Position numbers and translations under genes: made by a program. From Flavobacterium covae (GTDB lineage: Bacteria > Bacteroidota > Bacteroidia > Flavobacteriales > Flavobacteriaceae): a stretch of DNA of 64,000 nucleotides. Under the pieces are notes generated by a model. It worked only from the letters and a program-made list of their open reading frames with translations. It was not told where the DNA came from and did not search any database. Shown here one piece after another: positions 44,613-54,459 of this stretch (within the stretch, counting starts at the first letter, position 1; each line of letters opens with the position of its first letter). The stretch covers positions 930,001 through 994,000 of the forward strand of contig CP067379.1 in the NCBI GenBank assembly GCA_019565575.1, read 5' to 3'.

Positions 44613-47600
44613 TTTGCTTAAAATATTCTTGAATACGTTTATTAAATTGCGAGCGCAAAGGTAAGCTTTGTCTATTTAATATTTCTATACTATTTAAATA
44701 TTCTTGTAACTTTTGTGGTAGGGGAGAAGAGGTGTTTTGAAATTCTCTTTTATTAGTAATCCCTTCTCTTTTATTATCTTGGTTTTGTTCTTGTGCTGCT
44801 TCCTGTAATTTTAATAGTTCGTATTTTAATTGCAATGCTTTTTGTACTAACTGTTGATTGAATCCTTTAGTTATTAATTGTTTTTCTAGCTGTTTCATTT
44901 GATCTATAGCATTCTGTCCTTGTACTCCTAAACCTTGTTTGTTTAATTCTTTTTCTAAAGCATCTCGTAATTGTTGCTGCTCTTTTAAAATACCTATAAT
45001 ATTTTCTGCATTCCCTTCACCATTTTCACCTGAATTATTTTGTTTTGAATTTCCTTCTTTAGAATTTGAATTTCCTTGAGTACCTGACTTGTTACCTCCT
45101 GCTTCTTTCCCTTCACCTTCACCATTACCAGAGGATCCAGAAGAGCTAGGTTTTTGTGATTTACCTTTTCCCATTTTTTTCATTAACTCTTCTTGTTTCA
45201 TAATAATATCTGGTAATTGCATACCCGAGCCTTTTCCTTTTCCAGGACTAGGAGTGCCTTGCCCTGATCCTGACATAGACATTTGCATATTATCTAAAAC
45301 ATCAGCTAATAAATTAGCTAAATTATTAGCACTAGTAAAAGTGTATTGTTGGCTAGATACTCCACGCGATATTTGATTTTCTGTAAAGTATTCTATTGAT
45401 TTATCTAAATTATAATAAATAGTACCTATTTCTTTGGTTACTTTTTCTCCAATTTTAGGGTTACGTAATGACATGGTAAATAGACTATCATCTACATGCT
45501 TAAATTGATTTTTTAAATCTTGTTGTGTTTTAATCTGCTTAGAAAATGAAGAAGATGAACCATTAATACTTTTAAAATTATTCATTAACTTTTCTTCTGA
45601 AAAAGAAAATTCAAGTAGGTTATCTACAATTTGTCTAAGCATTTTTATATCCTCACTCATTTGTTCTTTATCACCACCTTGCATCTCCTTTTCAATTGAT
45701 TGTACCATCTGACGCATTTTACGCGATGCACTTTTTTGTTTAGCAGCAGCCTTAGAATTATTTTTAGCTTTTAATTCGTTACTTGCATTCTTCATATCAG
45801 CATCAATGCTTTTTTGTTTTTCATTATCAGAAGGTATTGAAAGTGGTTTTTTTAATTCTTTATTTTTTTTATCTAAATCACTTAATTCCTTTTGCAAACG
45901 ATCAAAAGAATTATTTAACTCTTCTTGTTGCTTTTCATTATTATCTTTACTGTTGGATAACTCTTCTTGTTTATCAGCTAATCTTTCTAGTTTATCTACT
46001 AATTCTTTTGCCTTTTGTTCAATATAATAGCGTTTCGTTAGTTCAACTAACTGTTCTAAACTTTTAGTTTGATTCTTAGATTTTTGCTGAAATTTTTCTA
46101 TTTTATCGAATAGTTCTTCATGCTGTAATTTTTCGTTTAATTCTTTTAATTCATCTAATAATTTTTTATTTTTATCTAAATCTTGTTGAACATTATCTAA
46201 GCGTTTTTCTAATTCTTCTTTTTAGGATCTTTAGAAGTTGGCTTAAACTGATCTAAATTTTCTTTTATTTTTTCAGCGTAATTTTTTAATATTTCTTCTT
46301 GTTGTTTTTGACGTTTGATAAAATCATTTACTTTCTGTTGTTCTTTATAGTCTAATTCTTTTTTTTCTTTCCCTACTTGTTGTAGCTTTTCTAATTCTGA
46401 TTGTTGTTTATCTTGTAGTTTTAAAGATTTTGAAAGACTATTAATATGATCATTTTGTTGTTGCAAAAATTCTTCTTGCTTCTCTTGTTCTGTTGATTCA
46501 CGATGAGAAAAAACAGAAGACTTAGAAATCTTAAAACCATTTAAAGCATCATTATCTGAAATTTCAAAATAATATTCATACTGAACTCCTGCTTTAATAG
46601 GAAGGGAACTAGGAAAACTAAAAACAAATTTATCATATATCCCTTGTTTAAATGATAAGGTTCCACGTTTTGCTTCATTTACTTTTCCTTTAGGATAATA
46701 AACAATACTTAAACGATGAAATCCGTAATCATCTGCAATTTGACCTACTACGTAAGGTTTAGAAATATGTAAACTATCAGGTGTGTTATCAATTTTAATA
46801 GTTGGATATTGATCTTTAATAACATTTAAAGAATAAGTTAATTTTTCGAAGTTTTTAACTGATTTATTTGAAGTAACTATTTGATAATCTGAATTTTGAT
46901 TGATTTTTTTAACTAAGATAAAACTATTATTCTGCCTATTAAAATGATCCAAGGACTTATTTATATTCATTTGAACTAATTCGGTATATTGAGCCTTAAT
47001 AGTCCAAGTTATAGTAGTTCCTTCCAGGAATAATAGCATTGCCAGTACCTCTAATTAATTCAGATTTTTTACCTAAATAACTTGGGAAATTTAATACCAT
47101 TTGAAAATGGGTAATAGCAGGAATAGAATTTACTTTTAAATAGTAGTTTTTACTAATTACTTCATTTGATTGAATGTAAAATTTTATATCAGCTAAGGGG
47201 TTTTCGAATGTGTATTTAAAAATACCTGGGGCAGTATTTTCCATAAAATATTGCTCATTTCCTATAACAATAATTGCTTTGTCTGGATTTACTTTACCTT
47301 TCGAAAAAACAGTTAAAGTAAAATCTTTATTTTGTTGTGTTACCAATGAATCTTTAATAAATAATTCAAATGGAGCAGGAGGGGGAGAAGTGTTTATTAT
47401 AATTAACAACACGATTCATACCTTGAGCCAAATATTCTTCTTTCCCTGAAATCATAAAAAATAAAATAATCAGAAAAGGAATTAATGCTAAAGGGATGTA
47501 TTTTTTATTCTTTTTAAAATCTATTGCCTTTGTAAAAGGTATAGGTTGTAAACTTTTTGCTTTTTGATCTATAGAAGCTAATAATAATTCGGATTGATTA

Positions 47601-47953
47601 GCATCTTTTACTAACTGTAAGAAATTAACTAATTTATCATTTACTTCATTAAAATGTTTGCCTATTATAAAAGAAGCTTGTTCATAACTCAATCCTTGTT
47701 TAAGCTTAAATAATTTAAATAAGGGAATGATTATAAAACGAATTAATAAGAAGAATTCTACTAGAATAAACAATCCAAATAAAATACTTCTTCCAATAGG
47801 TTGTAACCAAAGAAAATATTCTATAAAGTTGGTAATTAAAAAATAGAGCAAACCTAATCCTATAAAAAATAAGCTACCACGAAGCAATTCATTGGTATAA
47901 TATTTCTTAATAAAACTTTCTAACTTAGCAAATATGAGTTGTTTTGATTCCAA
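44599..47953 (-). CDS. DUF4175-family membrane protein (about 1,117 residues), three apparent frameshifts
   Basis: Four frames join: at the T3 run near 47393 (one base extra), CTTCCAG 47021-47027 (one base extra) and the T5 run at 46219-46223 (one base short). The corrected length is exactly 1,118 codons. The N-terminus has two transmembrane helices (GSLFFIGLGLLYFLITNFIEYFL and LFGLFILVEFFLLIRFIIIPLF) and a third at KYIPLALIPFLIILFFMISG. A beta-rich middle and a long charged coiled coil (KLEKLQQVGKEKKELDYKEQQ, KQEELSNSKDNNEKQQEEL) follow, then a Gly/Ser/Asn-rich low-complexity linker (SGSGQGTPSPGKGKGSGMQL). This order matches DUF4175 proteins of Bacteroidetes; no function is known to me. Confidence 0.78.
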
Positions 47954-48046
47954 AATTAAATACTTTAATTATAACCTATAAAGTTAGTAAATTATCAAAT
48001 ACAATAGCAATACTCAAAATCAAACAAATATGTAAAGAGTATGATG

Positions 48047-48054
48047 TATCTTTG
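48047..48054 (+). promoter_or_regulatory. Probable -7 box (TATCTTTG) for gltX
   Basis: TATCTTTG matches TAnnTTTG and lies about 70 bases before the preferred gltX start. It falls inside the longer possible reading frame, which argues for the downstream ATG. No clear -33 TTG is seen. Confidence 0.45.
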
Positions 48055-48124
48055 TAAAACACATTGCCTCTTAACTAGACTCAAAATGATGCTTTGTGTA
48101 ATAAATAACAAAAACAATAAAAAA

Positions 48125-49627
48125 ATGTCAAAGCCAGTTAGAGTGCGTTTTGCACCCAGTCCAACAGGACCTTTACATATAGGCGGTGTAAGAACAGCCT
48201 TATTTAATTATTTATTCGCTAAAAAACATAACGGGACATTCTATCTACGAATAGAAGATACAGATCAAACTCGTTTTGTTCCTGGAGCAGAAGCTTATAT
48301 TTTTGAAGCTCTAGAATGGTTAGGAATAGCTCCCGATGAAACGGTAGGGAAAAATGAAAAGTTTGGTCCTTATCGCCAAAGTGAACGTAAGCCAATATAT
48401 AAACAATATGCTGACGAATTAATTGAAAAAGGATGGGCTTATTATGCTTTTGATACAGCTGAAAAACTGGATGAACTAAGAAAATCCGCAGAAACTAATG
48501 GTCAAACTTTTATATATAATCATACCGTTCGAGAAGCTTTAGATAACTCCTTAACCTTATCAAAAGAAGAAATAGAAAAACGCATAGCTAATGGTGATGC
48601 TTATGTAGTACGTTTTAAAACTCCTGTTAATCAAATATTAGAATTAAAAGATATTATCCGTGGGGATATAAAATTTGATACTAATCTATTAGATGATAAA
48701 GTATTATTTAAAAGTGATGGTATGCCTACTTATCACTTAGCTAATATTGTTGATGATCATTTAATGGCAACTTCACATGTTATTCGTGGTGAAGAATGGT
48801 TACCATCATTACCATTACACGTGCTATTATACAAAGCCTTTGGTTGGGAAGCACCTGAATTTGCACACTTACCATTAATATTAAAACCGGTAGGCAATGG
48901 CAAATTATCAAAACGTGATGGTGATAAAATGGGATTCCCCGTATTCCCATTAGAATGGAAAACAGAAGAAAATACTTCTATGGGGTATCGTGAAAATGGT
49001 TTCTTCCCAGAAGCTGTAGTAAATTTCCTTGCGTTATTAGGTTGGAATGATGGTACAGAACAAGAAATCTTTTCTTTAGAAGAATTAATAAACAAATTTG
49101 ATTTAGCACGTGTAAATAAATCGGGAGCTAAATTTGACCCTGAAAAAAACAAATGGTTCAATCATCAGTATTTATTAGGGAAAAGTGATAACTCACTAAC
49201 TAATAGTTTTGCTAAGGAATTGGAAAAAAGAGGGATTACAACTTCCTTAGATTTAGAAAGAATTGTTTCCTTAAACAAAGAACGTGCAAATTTTGTAACT
49301 GATTTATGGGATTTAACTGATTATTTCTTTGTAGCCCCTACATCTTATGATGAAAAAGGTTTAAAAAATTGGAAAGAAGAAACTCCTGAATTATTAAACC
49401 AATTGATTATTGTTTTAGAAGGAATTTCAGATTTTACAAGTGCAACTATCGAAACATTAGTAAAAGAATGGTTGACAGCTAATGAAATTGGGATGGGTAA
49501 AGTAATGCAACCCTTCCGATTAAGTTTAGTAGGAAAAATGATGGGACCCCATTTATTTGATATTGTAGAGATTCTTGGAAAAGAAGAAACTATTAAACGT
49601 TTAAAAAGAGCTATAACAAGTATATAA
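48125..49627 (+). CDS. gltX: Glutamyl-tRNA synthetase
   Basis: Charges tRNA-Glu in the cytosol. A frame is open from 48041, but the conserved protein begins at the ATG at 48125 (MSKPVRVRFAPSPTGPLHIGG), giving 500 residues. The 28 residues before it are not family-like and contain a promoter box. The HIGH motif is PLHIGG, and the KMSKS-type loop is GKLSKRDGDKMG (about residue 260-271). RIEDTDQTRFV, ADDHLM-like DDHLMATSHVIRGEEW and the C-terminal anticodon-binding helices (MGKVMQPFRLSLVG) are present. No frameshift. A strong terminator follows. Confidence 0.96.
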   Translation: MSKPVRVRFAPSPTGPLHIGGVRTALFNYLFAKKHNGTFYLRIEDTDQTRFVPGAEAYIFEALEWLGIAPDETVGKNEKFGPYRQSERKPIYKQYADELIEKGWAYYAFDTAEKLDELRKSAETNGQTFIYNHTVREALDNSLTLSKEEIEKRIANGDAYVVRFKTPVNQILELKDIIRGDIKFDTNLLDDKVLFKSDGMPTYHLANIVDDHLMATSHVIRGEEWLPSLPLHVLLYKAFGWEAPEFAHLPLILKPVGNGKLSKRDGDKMGFPVFPLEWKTEENTSMGYRENGFFPEAVVNFLALLGWNDGTEQEIFSLEELINKFDLARVNKSGAKFDPEKNKWFNHQYLLGKSDNSLTNSFAKELEKRGITTSLDLERIVSLNKERANFVTDLWDLTDYFFVAPTSYDEKGLKNWKEETPELLNQLIIVLEGISDFTSATIETLVKEWLTANEIGMGKVMQPFRLSLVGKMMGPHLFDIVEILGKEETIKRLKRAITSI

Positions 49628-49665
49628 AAGTATAACCCTCAGCAAATGCTGGGGGTTATACTTTT
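49627..49665 (+). terminator. Strong Rho-independent terminator after gltX
   Basis: AAAAGTATAACCCTCAGCA pairs with TGCTGGGGGTTATACTTTT across an AA loop; one wobble or mismatch in nineteen pairs. T-run on both strands. Confidence 0.9.
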
Positions 49666-49740
49666 ATAAATCAAAATAATGTATGTAAAAAAGTTCGCTT
49701 ACACATATAAATAAATATTTAACAAACTAATTTTTTTATT

Positions 49741-50721
49741 ATGAACTCATTATTTATTCTTTTTATCTTCTTTGGATTTATTTTATTAATATCATCCTTC
49801 TTCACTGTAAAACAACAAACCGCTGTAGTGGTGGAACGTTTTGGTAAATTTAATAGCATTAGACAATCTGGTTTGCAAATTAAAATTCCAATTATTGATC
49901 GTATAGCTGGACGCGTAAATTTAAGAATACAACAACTAGATGTGGTTATTGAAACTAAAACAAAAGATAACGTATTTGTTAAAATGAAAGTTTCAGTACA
50001 GTTCAAAGTAATTCAAGAAAAAGTATACGATGCTTTTTATAAATTAGAATATCCTCACGATCAAATTACCTCTTATGTATTTGATGTAGTTCGAGCAGAG
50101 GTACCTAAACTTATTTTAGATGATGTTTTTGTACGTAAAGATGATATTGCCGTAGCTGTAAAACGCGAATTAAATGAAGCAATGACTACTTATGGATATG
50201 ATATTATAAATACTTTAGTTACTGATATTGATCCAGATATACAAGTAAAAAATGCTATGAACCGTATTAATGCTGCTGATCGCGAAAAAACAGCTGCTGA
50301 ATATGAAGCAGAAGCACAACGTATTAGAATTGTGGCTAAAGCTAAAGCGGAAGCAGAAAGCAAACGCTTACAAGGACAAGGTATTGCAGATCAACGTCGT
50401 GAAATTGCACGTGGCTTAGTAGAAAGCGTAGATGTATTAAATAAAGTAGGGATTAATTCACAAGAAGCCTCCGCACTTATTGTGGTAACTCAACATTATG
50501 ATACTTTACAAGCAATTGGTAGTGATACCAACTCTAACTTAATTTTATTACCTAACTCACCACAAGCTTCAACCGATATGTTAAATAATATGGTAGCAAG
50601 TTTTTCAGCAAGCAATCAAGTAGGAGAAGCTATGAAATTAGGTACCAAAAAGAAACAAGAGCAAGCTAAAAAGTTTCTAGAAGAAAATTTTGGAGATTAT
50701 AACTCTGAAGAAAATGTTTAA
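49741..50721 (+). CDS. SPFH/Band 7 membrane protein (QmcA/stomatin-like)
   Basis: A 326-residue membrane-associated scaffold protein. One N-terminal transmembrane helix (LFILFIFFGFILLISSFF) is followed by the SPFH domain at about residues 20-190: VKQQTAVVVERFGKFNSIRQSGLQIKIPIIDRI, VNLRIQQLDVVIETKTKDNVFVKMKVSVQFKV and AVKRELNEAMTTYGYDIINTLVTDIDPD. A coiled-coil helix (AADREKTAAEYEAEAQRIRI, QGIADQRREIARGL) follows, then a tail with NSNLILLPNSPQ. The pattern is that of bacterial stomatin-like proteins that organise membrane domains. No NfeD partner gene is adjacent. It is flanked by terminators on both sides, so it is monocistronic. Confidence 0.9.
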   Translation: MNSLFILFIFFGFILLISSFFTVKQQTAVVVERFGKFNSIRQSGLQIKIPIIDRIAGRVNLRIQQLDVVIETKTKDNVFVKMKVSVQFKVIQEKVYDAFYKLEYPHDQITSYVFDVVRAEVPKLILDDVFVRKDDIAVAVKRELNEAMTTYGYDIINTLVTDIDPDIQVKNAMNRINAADREKTAAEYEAEAQRIRIVAKAKAEAESKRLQGQGIADQRREIARGLVESVDVLNKVGINSQEASALIVVTQHYDTLQAIGSDTNSNLILLPNSPQASTDMLNNMVASFSASNQVGEAMKLGTKKKQEQAKKFLEENFGDYNSEENV

Positions 50722-50722
50722 A

Positions 50723-50759
50723 AAATAAAAAAGTGGTCAAATGACCACTTTTTTATTTT
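50723..50759 (+). terminator. Rho-independent terminator after the SPFH gene
   Basis: AAATAAAAAAGTGGTCA pairs perfectly with TGACCACTTTTTTATTT across an AA loop. Confidence 0.9.
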
Positions 50760-50922
50760 AAAGCTTTTTAAGAGACTATTATACTAATAGTAATAAAATC
50801 ACCTTATCTATTTTTTTTTATTGCTTAAATTAAAAATATAAAAGCCAAAATAATAAAATAAAATCTATTAATTTTTAAAAACAATAAAAAAAACCTATAA
50901 TAACAAAAAACTATTAAAAGTA

Positions 50923-51678
50923 TTAATTCTTAATAATTTTCATAATACTTCTTTTATCGTTTTCAAAAAACACATCTAAAAAATAATGTCCTTCCTCTAA
51001 CTTACTAATATCAATCGAAGAAAAAGAATAAGGCAATTCTAAAGTTCTTCCATTAATATCATAAGAAATAACTTTTTTAATTTTTTCTGTAGTATCTACA
51101 AAAACATTGGTTTGAGCAGGATTAGGATAATGACTAACTGAAATAGATTTAAAATTTTCAGTACCTAAAGTTTCACCTACGTTAATACTCTGACCTGGTA
51201 CATTATTATAAGCATAACTTTTAAGAGTAATAACTCCATTAGCCGTACTATTAACTAATAACCAACCATAATATTTAACCCCAGAAATTTTGAAAAAACA
51301 TCCAATATAAGAATCTCCTATGGGAAATTTTTCATTTGGATTAGCCCAATTAGGATTAATATAAGCATCACCTTGTGCATCAAAACTACTTGAATTTGAA
51401 ATAGTTGAACCAAGTGCTAAAGATTTAATAATATCCCAACCATGACCACTAGCTAAAGTGCCTGTAACAATAAAATTAACATCTGCAGGGTTAAATAAAC
51501 TTCCTACAGAACCTCCCATTTCTTGAAAGCTAAACTCTGGAATCGCATCATTATTAAAATCAATATCAAGAGATACATCAGGTGTAAATGTAAAATCAGC
51601 TATATCACGAACAATAATATTTGCTTGTGATTGTACATACATAAAAAAGCAAAAAATGCCAGAAGTAATTTTTTTCAT
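50923..51678 (-). CDS. Secreted protein with type-A (Por) T9SS sorting domain
   Basis: 251 residues. A signal peptide (ITSGIFCFFMYVQSQA) leads to a beta-rich central domain (ADFTFTPDVSLDIDFNNDAIPEF, PIGDSYIGCFFKISGVKYYGWLLVNST) with a Trp/Tyr-rich sheet. The C-terminal ~75 residues, from ISVSHYPNPAQTNVFVDT through VISYDINGRTLELP to GHYFLDVFFENDKRSIMKIIKN, form the type-A sorting domain. It should be exported through the type IX system and attached to or released from the cell surface. The function of the central domain is not recognised. It stands alone between convergent terminators. Confidence 0.82.
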   Translation of the reverse strand: MKKITSGIFCFFMYVQSQANIIVRDIADFTFTPDVSLDIDFNNDAIPEFSFQEMGGSVGSLFNPADVNFIVTGTLASGHGWDIIKSLALGSTISNSSSFDAQGDAYINPNWANPNEKFPIGDSYIGCFFKISGVKYYGWLLVNSTANGVITLKSYAYNNVPGQSINVGETLGTENFKSISVSHYPNPAQTNVFVDTTEKIKKVISYDINGRTLELPYSFSSIDISKLEEGHYFLDVFFENDKRSIMKIIKN

Positions 51679-51714
51679 AGATTAACATATTAAATTAATG
51701 ATATTAAAAGTAAT

Positions 51715-51754
51715 AAAAAAAGAGCTCAATTTAATCATTAAGCTCTTTAAAAAA
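51715..51754 (-). terminator. Hairpin terminator after glnS
   Basis: On the minus strand AAAGAGCTTAAT pairs with ATTGAGCTCTTT and is followed by a run of T, just past the glnS stop. Confidence 0.8.
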
Positions 51755-51769
51755 TAAATATTTATTTAA

Positions 51770-53458
51770 CTATTCTTCTTTACTTTCAACCTTTGCCCAA
51801 GTGTCTTTTAATCCAACTGTTTTATTGAAAACAAGCTGATTTTCAGTAGATTCCTTATCTACACAGAAGTAACCTAAACGTTGAAACTGAAAATGTTCTA
51901 ATTCCTTTGCACTAGCTAAACTAGGTTCTAAATATCCTTTAATAACGGCTAAAGAATTTGGATTAATAAACTCTTTAAAATCAACTTCTTTGTTACCATC
52001 TGGATTTTCATGCGTAAATAAACGGTCATAGACACGAACTTCAGCTTCAATTGCATGATTAGCTGATACCCAATGAATAGTTCCTTTTACCTTACGTTTA
52101 GAAGCTTCTGTACCACTACCTGAACGCGAATCTGCATCATACGTCGCATGAATTTCTATAATATTACCTGCCTCATCTTTAATAACAGACTCCGCTTTAA
52201 TGATATACGCATTTTTTAAACGTACTTCTCCATCTAATTTCAAACGGAAAAACTTTTTATCTGCCTCTTCTTTAAAGTCCTCTCTTTCAATATATAATAC
52301 TTTAGAAAAAGGTACTTTTCTAAAAGTCAATACTTCTTCTTCTGGATTATTTTCAGCTTCTAACCATTCTTCTTGCCCTTCAGGATAGTTAGTTATTACC
52401 AATTTTACAGGATCTAAAACCGCCATAACACGTGGCGCAGTCTTATTTAAATCTTCACGTACACAGAACTCTAATAATGAAACATCAATCAAATTCGTAC
52501 GTTTAGCAATACCAATTGTTTTAGCAAAATTACGTATCGAAGCTGGTGTATAACCACGACGACGCATCCCAGAAATGGTACTCATTCGAGGATCATCCCA
52601 AGCAGTTACATGTCCTTCTTGTACTAATTGTAACAATTTACGCTTTGAAACTACCGTATGTGATAAATTTCTACGAGCAAATTCACGTTGTTTTGGACGT
52701 GTTTTTGAACTATCATAAATGTTATTTAAGAACCAATCATATAATTCACGGTGAGGCAAGAATTCAAGTGTACAGAACGAATGCGAAATCTGCTCCATAT
52801 AATCACTTTCGCCATGAGCCCAATCATACATAGGGTAAATACACCATTGATTAGCCGTACGATGATGATGCTCGTGCATTATGCGATACATCAACGGATC
52901 ACGCATCAACATATTAGGAGATGCCATATCAATTTTGGCACGTAACACATAAGAACCATTAGGAAATTCACCGTTTTTCATACGAGTGAATAAATCTAAA
53001 TTTTCTTCTACAGATCGGTCACGATTCGGGCTATTTACTCCAGGTTGCGTAGGCGTACCTTTTTGCTTTGCCATTTCTTCAGATGACAAATTATCAACAT
53101 AAGCCTTGCCATTTTTGATTAAAACAACAGCCCAGTCATATAATTCTTGAAAATAATCTGAAGCATAACATTCTTTATCCCATTGAAAACCAAGCCATTC
53201 TACATCACGCTTTATCGCATCAACATATTCTTGTTCTTCTTTAGAAGGATTAGTATCATCAAAACGAAGGTTAACGGGCGCGTTATAATCTAATCCCAAA
53301 CCAAAATTCAAACAAATAGCACTAGCATGTCCAACATGCAAATAACCATTAGGTTCTGGTGGAAAACGGAAACGCAATTTATCTTGTGACAAACCATTTT
53401 TTAAGTCTTCTTCAATGATTTGCTCTATAAAATTCAAAGATTTTTCAGTATTCGACAT
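51770..53458 (-). CDS. glnS: Glutaminyl-tRNA synthetase
   Basis: 562 residues, typical of bacterial GlnRS. The HIGH motif is PNGYLHVGHASA (about residue 32-43), and the KMSKS-like loop is HTVVSKRKL. RFDDTNPSKEEQEYVDAIKRDVEWLGF, the substrate Tyr/Asp region YPMYDWAHGESDYMEQISHS and the C-terminal anticodon-binding beta barrels (GEVRLKNAYIIKAE, KGTIHWVSANHA) are all present, so it is GlnRS rather than a second GluRS. A GlnRS alongside a GltX implies direct charging of tRNA-Gln. No frameshift. It has its own terminator. Confidence 0.96.
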   Translation of the reverse strand: MSNTEKSLNFIEQIIEEDLKNGLSQDKLRFRFPPEPNGYLHVGHASAICLNFGLGLDYNAPVNLRFDDTNPSKEEQEYVDAIKRDVEWLGFQWDKECYASDYFQELYDWAVVLIKNGKAYVDNLSSEEMAKQKGTPTQPGVNSPNRDRSVEENLDLFTRMKNGEFPNGSYVLRAKIDMASPNMLMRDPLMYRIMHEHHHRTANQWCIYPMYDWAHGESDYMEQISHSFCTLEFLPHRELYDWFLNNIYDSSKTRPKQREFARRNLSHTVVSKRKLLQLVQEGHVTAWDDPRMSTISGMRRRGYTPASIRNFAKTIGIAKRTNLIDVSLLEFCVREDLNKTAPRVMAVLDPVKLVITNYPEGQEEWLEAENNPEEEVLTFRKVPFSKVLYIEREDFKEEADKKFFRLKLDGEVRLKNAYIIKAESVIKDEAGNIIEIHATYDADSRSGSGTEASKRKVKGTIHWVSANHAIEAEVRVYDRLFTHENPDGNKEVDFKEFINPNSLAVIKGYLEPSLASAKELEHFQFQRLGYFCVDKESTENQLVFNKTVGLKDTWAKVESKEE

Positions 53459-53576
53459 GGTAATTTTTATACTTTTGACAAAGATAGAAAAAAGAGTTTA
53501 TAAGTTAAATTCTTTAGAAGGTTTAGAAGACCAACCTAACATTATAAACTTATAAAATCCTAAACTTTTGAACAAA

Positions 53577-53933
53577 ATGGGAATAATACGATTAAAAAAT
53601 ATACGAACCTTTTCGAATCACGGGTGTTTAGTAGAAGAGAGTAAAATAGGGAGTCATTATAGAGTAGATTTAGAAATCGAAGCTGATTTAACTCAATCTG
53701 CACAAACTGATAAACTTGCAGATACCGTAGATTATGTACATTTAAACAAAATTGTGGTAGAGGAAATGGCTATTCGTTCGGAATTATTAGAGCATGTAGC
53801 CCAAAGAATTATTGACAGAACACTAAATGAACTACAATTAGTGGAAAAAATAACCGTAGAAGTAGCAAAAATTAATCCACCAATAGGCGGTGATGTTCAA
53901 GAAGTTAGTATTTTAATAACAAAAAAAAGATAA
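53577..53933 (+). CDS. folB: Dihydroneopterin aldolase FolB
   Basis: Folate pathway enzyme converting dihydroneopterin to 6-hydroxymethyl-dihydropterin. From the ATG at 53577 the protein has 118 residues (MGIIRLKNIRTFSNHGCLVEES); a TTG at 53568 is a less likely start. The conserved Glu of the active site is in VEESKIG, and DTVDYVHLNKIVVEEM, LLEHVAQRIIDRTL and VAKINPPIGGDVQEVSI complete the fold, with the Lys of AKINPP at the expected position. It is followed 57 bases later by the tRNA-Cys gene. Confidence 0.92.
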   Translation: MGIIRLKNIRTFSNHGCLVEESKIGSHYRVDLEIEADLTQSAQTDKLADTVDYVHLNKIVVEEMAIRSELLEHVAQRIIDRTLNELQLVEKITVEVAKINPPIGGDVQEVSILITKKR

Positions 53934-53972
53934 ACTTTTAATCAGAAAGCTTTTAAAATATAAACTTTTGAT

Positions 53973-53980
53973 TATATTTG
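53973..53980 (+). promoter_or_regulatory. -7 box (TATATTTG) for tRNA-Cys
   Basis: Exact TAnnTTTG match ten bases before the tRNA 5' end. Confidence 0.6.
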
Positions 53981-53990
53981 CATCCGCAAT

Positions 53991-54061
53991 GGCGTCGTGG
54001 CCGAGCGGCTAGGCACCGGTCTGCAAAACCGTCTACCCCGGTTCGAATCCGGGCGATGCCT
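53991..54061 (+). tRNA. tRNA-Cys (anticodon GCA)
   Basis: Acceptor stem GGCGTCG/CGATGCC (one G-T pair), D-arm GGCCGAGCGGCTAGGC, anticodon arm CGGTCTGCAAAACCG with GCA, T-arm CCGGTTCGAATCCGG. The discriminator base is T at 54061 and no CCA is encoded. Length 71. Confidence 0.95.
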
Positions 54062-54062
54062 C

Positions 54063-54094
54063 AAAAACCTTCCAAGAAATTGGGAGGTTTTTTT
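54063..54094 (+). terminator. Terminator after tRNA-Cys
   Basis: AAAACCTTCCAA pairs with TTGGGAGGTTTT across GAAA, then T-run. Confidence 0.85.
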
Positions 54095-54187
54095 ATATCT
54101 TCACATTTCAACTTATTTTTTTAATATAGGATAAAAAGAAAAATTTGACTTGATCCTTCATCCGTAATTTAGAAATTTATATAAAAT

Positions 54188-54218
54188 AAAAAAGGCCTGA
54201 TTACTCAGACCTTTTTTC
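54188..54218 (-). terminator. Terminator after tRNA-Ser
   Basis: AAAAAAGGCCTGA pairs with TCAGACCTTTTTT (one mismatch) across TTAC, in the correct place for the minus-strand tRNA-Ser. Confidence 0.85.
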
Positions 54219-54229
54219 CTTTTGGCTTG

Positions 54230-54313
54230 CGGAGAAAGAGGGATTCGAACCCCGGACCTGTTACAGTCAACAGTTTTCAAGACTGCCGCATTCGACCACT
54301 CTGCCATTTCTCC
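54230..54313 (-). tRNA. tRNA-Ser (anticodon TGA)
   Basis: On the minus strand: acceptor GGAGAAA/TTTCTCC, D-arm GGCAGAGTGGTCGAATGC, anticodon arm CAGTCTTGAAAACTG with TGA, a long variable arm (TTGACTGTAACAG) as in class II tRNAs, T-arm GGGGTTCGAATCCC. Discriminator G, no CCA. Length 84. Confidence 0.95.
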
Positions 54314-54346
54314 AGTATATCTCGCTCTACTTCCGTATTGCGAGTG

Positions 54347-54377
54347 CAAATATAAGACAGTTTTTTATATTTACAAA
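54347..54377 (-). promoter_or_regulatory. Promoter of tRNA-Ser (TTTG - 19 bases - TATATTTG)
   Basis: Minus-strand TTTG at 54374-54377, 19 bases, then TATATTTG at 54347-54354: a full match to the Bacteroidetes -33/-7 promoter. Start of transcription is expected about 25-30 bases before the tRNA. Confidence 0.8.
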
Positions 54378-54459
54378 CTACTTTTAGCATCTTATTTATA
54401 AAAATATTTTAAAAATAATATAACTATCTAAAAAATAGTGTATTATACTCTTAAAAAAA